DNA from: Bacteroidaceae bacterium
GTDB lineage: Bacteria > Bacteroidota > Bacteroidia > Bacteroidales > Bacteroidaceae
Direction of reading: 5' to 3'
Assembly (NCBI GenBank): GCA_900770665.1
Contig: CAAGKZ010000041.1
Coordinates: 1 to 20,088 of the forward strand
Length of the DNA stretch: 20,088 bases
Positions within the stretch are counted from its first letter, which is position 1. Each line of letters begins with the position of its first letter. Position numbers and translations under genes: made by a program. Positions 16,128 through 20,088 of the stretch are shown here, in pieces. The notes beneath the pieces were generated by a model that saw only the letters and a list, made by a program, of their open reading frames with translations, had not been told where the DNA came from and searched no databases.

Positions 16128-16155
16128 TGTCATCCTGAGCGCAGTCGAAGGATCT
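16128..16155 (+). repeat. Dispersed intergenic repeat, copy 5
   Basis: The copy begins TGTCATCCTGAGCGCAG and ends GAAGGATCT, with a C-G variable pair. It is the direct member of the second inverted pair. Confidence 0.85.
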
Positions 16156-16169
16156 AAAACAACCGCACT

Positions 16170-16294
16170 TGTCATCCCGACAAAGCGGAGCGACGAAACT
16201 TTAGTTCGACAATACTTGCAGCAGTTGGTTACACGTAGCGCAGGCGAAGTTTGCGCCGTGTAGGTTGCGATAAGCAAGGATTGTCAAAGGATCT
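16170..16294 (+). repeat. Interrupted repeat, copy 6
   Basis: The left end TGTCATCCCGAC (16170-16181) and the right end AAAGGATCT (16286-16294) look like the two ends of the repeat family, kept 104 bp apart. The sequence between contains imperfect palindromes near 16191-16210 and 16238-16258. It could be a repeat with an insertion or a longer member of the family. Confidence 0.5.
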
Positions 16295-16332
16295 CAAAAA
16301 AACGATTAACAAAAGAAAACAAACAGTCTTTA

Positions 16333-17064
16333 ATGGATTACAATAAAGCTATTGAAAACTATAAGCAACTGCAAGGTCACAAGGCTTTGCAGTTGCGTGC
16401 TGTATTGTTCGACATGGACGGCGTGCTGTTCGACTCCATGCCCTACCATGCCGATGCCTGGTCGCGTGTGATGACCGATGCCGGTTTCAAATTCTCACGC
16501 GAGGATGTATATATGAACGAAGGCCGCACAGGTGCCGACACCATCAATACCGCCAGCCTCGACCAGTTCGGCAAGCCCGCAACAGAGGAACTTATTGACG
16601 AGCTGTGCAAGGCAAAATGCGCCATCTTCGACACCTACCCACCAACACCGCGAATGCCATTCGCGCTTGAGCTGGTGCAGAAGGTAAAGGCTTGCGGACT
16701 CACACCAATGATTGTAACAGGCAGCGGCACACCTACCCTGCTCGATCGCATACAAAGCAACTTCCCGGGACTGTTTGCCGAGGGCCACGTCATCAGTAGT
16801 TTCCACGTAAAACGTGGCAAGCCCTACCCTGACCCATATCTTTTGGCACTCGAACGCGGCGGTTTTGCCCCCGACGAGGTGATTGTGGTTGAAAACGCCC
16901 CACTTGGCGTTACTGCAGGTGTTGCAGCCGGTCTTTTCACCGTTGCAGCCAACACAGGCCCATTGAAGGACGAGGTGTTGAGCCAAGCAGGTGCAAACCT
17001 TGTCTTCCCGTCAATAGAGGCACTCTGTGGTGAATGGGAAAACATCTATAGTAACCTGTCATAA
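16333..17064 (+). CDS. HAD-superfamily hydrolase, beta-phosphoglucomutase-like
   Basis: The 243-residue product has all HAD motifs. Motif I is FDMDGVLFDS (26-35), with nucleophile D27 and acid/base D29. Motif II is VTGSG (128-132), motif III KRGKPYPDPY (160-169) with K163, and motif IV VVENAPLGV (185-193). A helical cap lies between motifs I and II (about 40-110), placing it in subfamily IA with beta-phosphoglucomutases and sugar-phosphate phosphatases. It probably acts on a small phosphorylated sugar, which would suit its place after pgi, but the substrate cannot be read from sequence. The ATG is followed by MDYNKAIENYKQLQGHKAL, a short leader before the core. A terminator lies 23 bp after the stop codon. 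Confidence 0.9.
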   Translation: MDYNKAIENYKQLQGHKALQLRAVLFDMDGVLFDSMPYHADAWSRVMTDAGFKFSREDVYMNEGRTGADTINTASLDQFGKPATEELIDELCKAKCAIFDTYPPTPRMPFALELVQKVKACGLTPMIVTGSGTPTLLDRIQSNFPGLFAEGHVISSFHVKRGKPYPDPYLLALERGGFAPDEVIVVENAPLGVTAGVAAGLFTVAANTGPLKDEVLSQAGANLVFPSIEALCGEWENIYSNLS

Positions 17065-17087
17065 TACAACAAGTTATTTTTAATAAC

Positions 17088-17127
17088 AAAGCCAACTTAA
17101 CTCCATTTTGAAGTTTAAGTTGGCTTT
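17088..17127. terminator. Bidirectional terminator between the HAD gene and the convergent minus-strand gene
   Basis: A perfect 13-bp stem AAAGCCAACTTAA pairs with TTAAGTTGGCTTT around a 14-nt loop. TTTTCTT-type tails follow on the plus strand, and TTTGTTATT follows on the minus strand. A smaller AT hairpin, GTTATT/AATAAC (17073-17087), precedes it. It serves both convergent genes. Confidence 0.88.
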
Positions 17128-17138
17128 TCTTATGCTTT

Positions 17139-18545
17139 CTACAATTTGGATAGTTCATCTATCAAGGCTGGACGGCGAGGCGTGCGAGTTTTCTGCTCAA
17201 ATATGATTTTATCAGCTTCTATCTTACCACCATATTTAATTAACTTTCGAAGTAGGCTTACTCCTTCACTGTACGAATTACGGTTTGATGCGTATTGGAA
17301 GAAGAGTCTGACACATGAGGTGTAAAGTTTAATAAGTTCATCTTTATATAGTTTCCAAACTTCACGTGGAGCATCATCTATATTGTAAATAGAGGGTGCT
17401 TTCCGAAGGTATTCAATATATCTATCCCACATTTTTTCCTGCGTGTAGATGAATAATATTCTTGTAACACAATCTCTCTTTTTTGAAGCCTCTTTTATCA
17501 ATTTATCAACGAATCCATCCCAGTCTTCATTAGAGACGATCGATTTCATTAGGAAATACATGGTTTCCATTGAGTATTCCTTTTCTCCGAATCGACCTTC
17601 TTCAAAAAAGAAATATTGAGAGAGTCTTAAGGTATTTGCATTATCATTTTTATGGCGATAAGTCCTCAACTCCCATTTATGCCATTCCGTCACAAGTCCG
17701 ATATATTCCGAATCATGCATGATACCATCCTTTGCCAAACGAAGCACCTCTTCATAATCACCTTCATCCCATGCCATTTGCAAGAGGCTGCTACGGAAAT
17801 CAGAATTACCGACATTTGCATACATGAATTTGCGTTGTTCTTCCGGGGTACCGCTCTTCGAAATCATTACGAGCTTATACCGTTGGGCTGTTTGCATATT
17901 GTACTTTACACTCCATTCTTCGCCTTTGGAATTGATGATATTATCAAGAGCCTTGATAACACGTTCTTGTTTCTCGTGAGTATCGGCTAACAAAATTGCC
18001 ATCTCAATCCAATTCCACCACCAATCCCATCCTTTTAGATGTTCTTTTATGAAATAGTTGATTGAAAGTTCAAATATTTCAGACTTTATATTCGGGGGCA
18101 ATAACTCTTCATTACATAGCTCATGCCATTTAGCAAAGCATTCTTCAACTATGCTACTGAGTTCTCCTGCACTATCATCGCCACAATTCATAATGCTTTC
18201 TCCCACAAAGGCAACACCCTCAAGGATTGCCATAGCAACCTCCCATCTTTGGTTATCCATAGCGACATATGCCTCATCAAGAATTCTGCATATAGTGCGA
18301 TTCAATTCAAATGTATCACTATATTTTACATATCCATGTCGCCCTTCAAAATCTTCAATTATGTTCATGACACGAGATTTGTAATCATCGGATTTCGGGC
18401 GAAATATAGTTCCTGCCCCTAATGCAAGAAAACGTTGCTGAAACAGTCTGTTACTAGCGCACTCATTTCTTATAAACTCACAGAGTTGTTCTTTTTCAAG
18501 TTCCGACAACAATAATTCAATATCATTTAGCTTTTTTGTTCGCAT
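17139..18545 (-). CDS. Helical protein resembling the C-terminal part of SWIM zinc-finger proteins
   Basis: From the ATG at 18545 the product has 468 residues; a TTG at 18563 would add six. It is alpha-helical throughout with no signal peptide or membrane segment, so cytoplasmic. DDSAGELSSIVEECFAKWHELC (123-144), the N-terminal LLSELEKEQLCEFI helix and the ending RRPALIDEL (about 457-465) resemble the repeat-like helical region that follows the SWIM zinc finger in SWIM-family proteins. No CxC...CxH SWIM motif is present, so this is a stand-alone version of that region. Middle segments with paired Trp and Tyr residues look TPR-like. The function is unknown. Base and codon use (ATA, TTA, AAA rich) differ from the housekeeping genes to the left, suggesting accessory origin. 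The similarity is from memory of the family and needs a profile search. Confidence 0.7.
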   Translation of the reverse strand: MRTKKLNDIELLLSELEKEQLCEFIRNECASNRLFQQRFLALGAGTIFRPKSDDYKSRVMNIIEDFEGRHGYVKYSDTFELNRTICRILDEAYVAMDNQRWEVAMAILEGVAFVGESIMNCGDDSAGELSSIVEECFAKWHELCNEELLPPNIKSEIFELSINYFIKEHLKGWDWWWNWIEMAILLADTHEKQERVIKALDNIINSKGEEWSVKYNMQTAQRYKLVMISKSGTPEEQRKFMYANVGNSDFRSSLLQMAWDEGDYEEVLRLAKDGIMHDSEYIGLVTEWHKWELRTYRHKNDNANTLRLSQYFFFEEGRFGEKEYSMETMYFLMKSIVSNEDWDGFVDKLIKEASKKRDCVTRILFIYTQEKMWDRYIEYLRKAPSIYNIDDAPREVWKLYKDELIKLYTSCVRLFFQYASNRNSYSEGVSLLRKLIKYGGKIEADKIIFEQKTRTPRRPALIDELSKL

Positions 18546-18695
18546 ATATTGGATATCTATCAAACATTTAAAATATACTTAGAAACTGTTTGACTTTTTT
18601 AATTTACATTGTCCGCAAGAAGTGCAGTGGACATAAATTCAAACACTTCTTAATTATTCATTTGCAATTATCCCTAAATTGTTTCTAAATAGATT
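18546..18695. repeat. AT-rich structured gap with nested inverted repeats
   Basis: The gap between the two minus-strand genes has TTAGAAAC (18579-18586) facing GTTTCTAA (18681-18688), which extends imperfectly to 12 of 15 positions. Inside are GTTTGA/TCAAAC (18588-18593 and 18639-18644), TGTCC/GGACA (18610-18614 and 18629-18633) and AAGAAGTG/CACTTCTT (18617-18624 and 18644-18651). No open frame is seen. It may be the remnant of a small non-autonomous mobile element, a folded RNA, or the terminator and promoter region of the flanking genes. Confidence 0.45.
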
Positions 18696-20033
18696 TTAAA
18701 TCATCCCAGTCATGTAGAAAGGAATATACAGCAACTCATTATCCCCAATCATAAAATCCTTAGTGTATAGCAAATAACTATTCTTGATTCTTCCGGAGTA
18801 TTTTGCTCGGAATGCATCAAGTGATGCGTGAGTCTTATAGCCAGATGATTTTACTTCAATCGGACATATCTTATTACCTCTCGATAATAAGAAATCAACC
18901 TCGTAGGAATGTTTATCATCTTTCTCGAAAGTATAATAAAACAACTTATTACCAGATGCTACAAGCATTTGAGCTACAAGGTTCTCATATATATAACCAA
19001 GATTGGCCTCCAACTTATCAGCTAATAACTTTTGATAAATGAGATTTTCGGCAAAATCTTTATCCCAAAACACCATTGTTACGAACAAACCTGTATCTGC
19101 AACAAAGAGTTTATATTTTGATATATCCTGCGTAAATGACATTCCTACATTTGGATCATCCGAGTGATATGATACTAAAACCGCCTTACTATCTTCAAGA
19201 TTGATAAGCATTTCAGCCTCTGTACTCTTTTCCAACTCTCCAACAACAGAATTAGTGTAAAAACGGGTTGATTTTCTGCTTAATTGAGCAGGAATTGCCA
19301 TAAATAACTTACTAAGTTTTCCTGTAGAATCAATCTTTAAGAAATCGTCCGAATATAGTTTAATAATTCTGCGTTTAACAGCATCCACCTTTGCCAGATT
19401 GTTTGTATTGAGATATTCATTTATAGCTTGAGGCATTCCACCTACAAGCATATAAAGTCTCAAATCTCTTTGTTTTGTACGATGCGCCACACCTAAAGGC
19501 ATACGTTTTTCGTAGAATGTCTTAATTAGTGGAATGGAAGCATTGTCGCCTAACGCCCAACGGAACTCCTCAAAGTCCATTGGATACATATCAATCTGCT
19601 CTTCTTCGCTTGGAATAGTTATTCCTTTTGTATTTTGTTTAATACTAATAAGCGAGCCTGTTTCTATATAGTCATATCTGCCATCCTGTACAAGATACTT
19701 GATTGCCTGTCTTGCATTAGGACACTTTTGTACTTCATCAAAGATAATCACAGATTTACGTTCTTCCAATACGACATTATAAATGGTCTGCAATTGAAGA
19801 AATATAAAGTTCAAATCCATCAAATCATCAAACAATGATTTAACAGTTGCAGAAGCCTTATTGAAATCTATAATCAAATACGATGAGTATTCTCTTTTTG
19901 CAAATTCTTCAGCAATAGTCGATTTTCCAATACGTCTTGCACCTTGTATCATCAAAGCACTTTCTCCGTTAGACTCTTGTTTCCATTGAAGAATCCTGTC
20001 GTATATTTTCCTTTTAAAGATTCTCTTATCCAT
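18696..20033 (-). CDS. AAA-family ATPase with C-terminal DUF4143 domain
   Basis: The 445-residue product has an N-terminal AAA_14-type ATPase domain with Walker A GARRIGKST (31-39) and Walker B SVIIFDEVQK (94-103), then ETGSLIS (124-130) as the likely sensor region. The C-terminal domain (about 330-440) matches DUF4143, with YIYENLVAQML and the nuclease-like signature EVDFLLSRGNKICPIEVKSSG-type pattern (Asp, then Glu-x-Lys), as in PD-(D/E)xK folds. Such proteins are common in Bacteroidetes, often in several copies and in variable regions; their function is not settled. The ATG at 20033 gives the usual MDKRIFKRKIYDRIL start. The length is complete. Base composition is clearly AT-richer than the rest of the window, supporting an accessory or transferred origin. 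Confidence 0.93.
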   Translation of the reverse strand: MDKRIFKRKIYDRILQWKQESNGESALMIQGARRIGKSTIAEEFAKREYSSYLIIDFNKASATVKSLFDDLMDLNFIFLQLQTIYNVVLEERKSVIIFDEVQKCPNARQAIKYLVQDGRYDYIETGSLISIKQNTKGITIPSEEEQIDMYPMDFEEFRWALGDNASIPLIKTFYEKRMPLGVAHRTKQRDLRLYMLVGGMPQAINEYLNTNNLAKVDAVKRRIIKLYSDDFLKIDSTGKLSKLFMAIPAQLSRKSTRFYTNSVVGELEKSTEAEMLINLEDSKAVLVSYHSDDPNVGMSFTQDISKYKLFVADTGLFVTMVFWDKDFAENLIYQKLLADKLEANLGYIYENLVAQMLVASGNKLFYYTFEKDDKHSYEVDFLLSRGNKICPIEVKSSGYKTHASLDAFRAKYSGRIKNSYLLYTKDFMIGDNELLYIPFYMTGMI

Positions 20034-20068
20034 AATATCAAATGCTATTTCAGATGAAAAAATAGTTT

Positions 20069-20088
20069 AGATCGGAAGAGCGTCGTGT
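20069..20088 (+). other. Illumina sequencing adapter (assembly artefact)
   Basis: The final 20 bases begin AGATCGGAAGAGC and continue CGTCGTGT-type, identical to the start of the standard Illumina TruSeq adapter as I remember it. It is not genomic. Real sequence ends at about 20068, 35 bp upstream of the AAA ATPase start codon, and the window is at a contig end. Confidence 0.96.

Larger units (their letters stand above)
16023..16332. other. 310-bp repeat-rich intergenic region between pgi and the HAD gene
   Basis: No gene is seen here. From left to right it holds a short tandem of AAAACGG units (about 16042-16058), repeat copy 4 (inverted), a degenerate partial match (about 16107-16124, with ACTC and GAGT ends), copy 5 (direct), and copy 6, which looks split by about 100 bp containing its own small inverted repeats (GCGC...GCGC near 16238-16256). 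The last 38 bp before the HAD start are A-rich. No good TAnnTTTG promoter element is seen. Confidence 0.7.

Noticed and set aside
18546..18563. TTG start for the SWIM-tail-like protein
   Set aside because: The ATG six codons later is more likely and loses nothing recognisable.
17139..20033. Two-gene defence or toxin-antitoxin system
   Set aside because: The genes are separated by 150 bp, neither belongs to a family I can tie to a known system, and the far side is cut off; the idea is kept only as a low-weight possibility.
1..20068. tRNA or rRNA genes, CRISPR arrays, or an intact insertion sequence
   Set aside because: No cloverleaf-like segments, regularly spaced direct repeats, or transposase frames were found in any gap.
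20069..20088. Attachment site or novel motif at the window end
   Set aside because: The sequence is an Illumina adapter.

Overview
The window is about 20 kb of a Bacteroidales-type chromosome (Bacteroides/Prevotella relatives). The evidence is the repeated TAnnTTTG -7 promoter motif with little sign of Shine-Dalgarno sequences, a 598-residue six-domain ribosomal protein S1, a lysyl-tRNA synthetase with a C-terminal extension, and the gene set and order (rnz with an ECF sigma factor; lysS-gpsA-pgi-HAD). The last 20 bases are the start of an Illumina sequencing adapter, so the right edge is an assembly or contig end, not genomic sequence.

Layout. (1) 1-1554: the 3' part of an apbE-like flavin transferase gene (+) converges on a marC-family membrane protein gene (-) across a palindromic terminator. 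(2) 1776-3634: rpsA (+) with its own promoter and terminator. (3) 3695-6094: a four-gene block (+) of ribonuclease Z, an ECF-type sigma factor overlapping it, a small single-pass membrane protein that looks like its anti-sigma partner, and a secreted Spy/CpxP-like protein. This reads as an envelope- or redox-stress regulatory module. (4) 6155-6940: mazG (-), whose last codons lie inside the terminator shared with region 3. (5) 7135-11760: valS, a membrane-anchored coiled-coil protein and UDP-glucuronate decarboxylase (+), closely spaced. (6) 11836-17064: lysS, gpsA, pgi and a HAD phosphatase (+), combining translation, phospholipid precursor synthesis and hexose phosphate metabolism. The gaps around lysS, pgi and the HAD gene carry a family of roughly 28-bp repeats. 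(7) 17139-20033: two minus-strand genes visibly richer in A+T than the rest, encoding a helical protein resembling the C-terminal part of SWIM zinc-finger proteins and an AAA ATPase with a DUF4143 C-terminus. A structured gap of about 150 bp lies between them. This end looks like an accessory region.

The most interesting points are: the dispersed repeat family, whose copies show compensatory changes at one hairpin position; the sigma/anti-sigma/Spy-like module downstream of rnz; an rnz promoter that predicts a nearly leaderless mRNA; a terminator built into the 3' end of mazG; and the accessory gene pair next to the contig end. I see no CRISPR array, tRNA or rRNA gene, or intact insertion sequence, and no convincing undescribed defence system.
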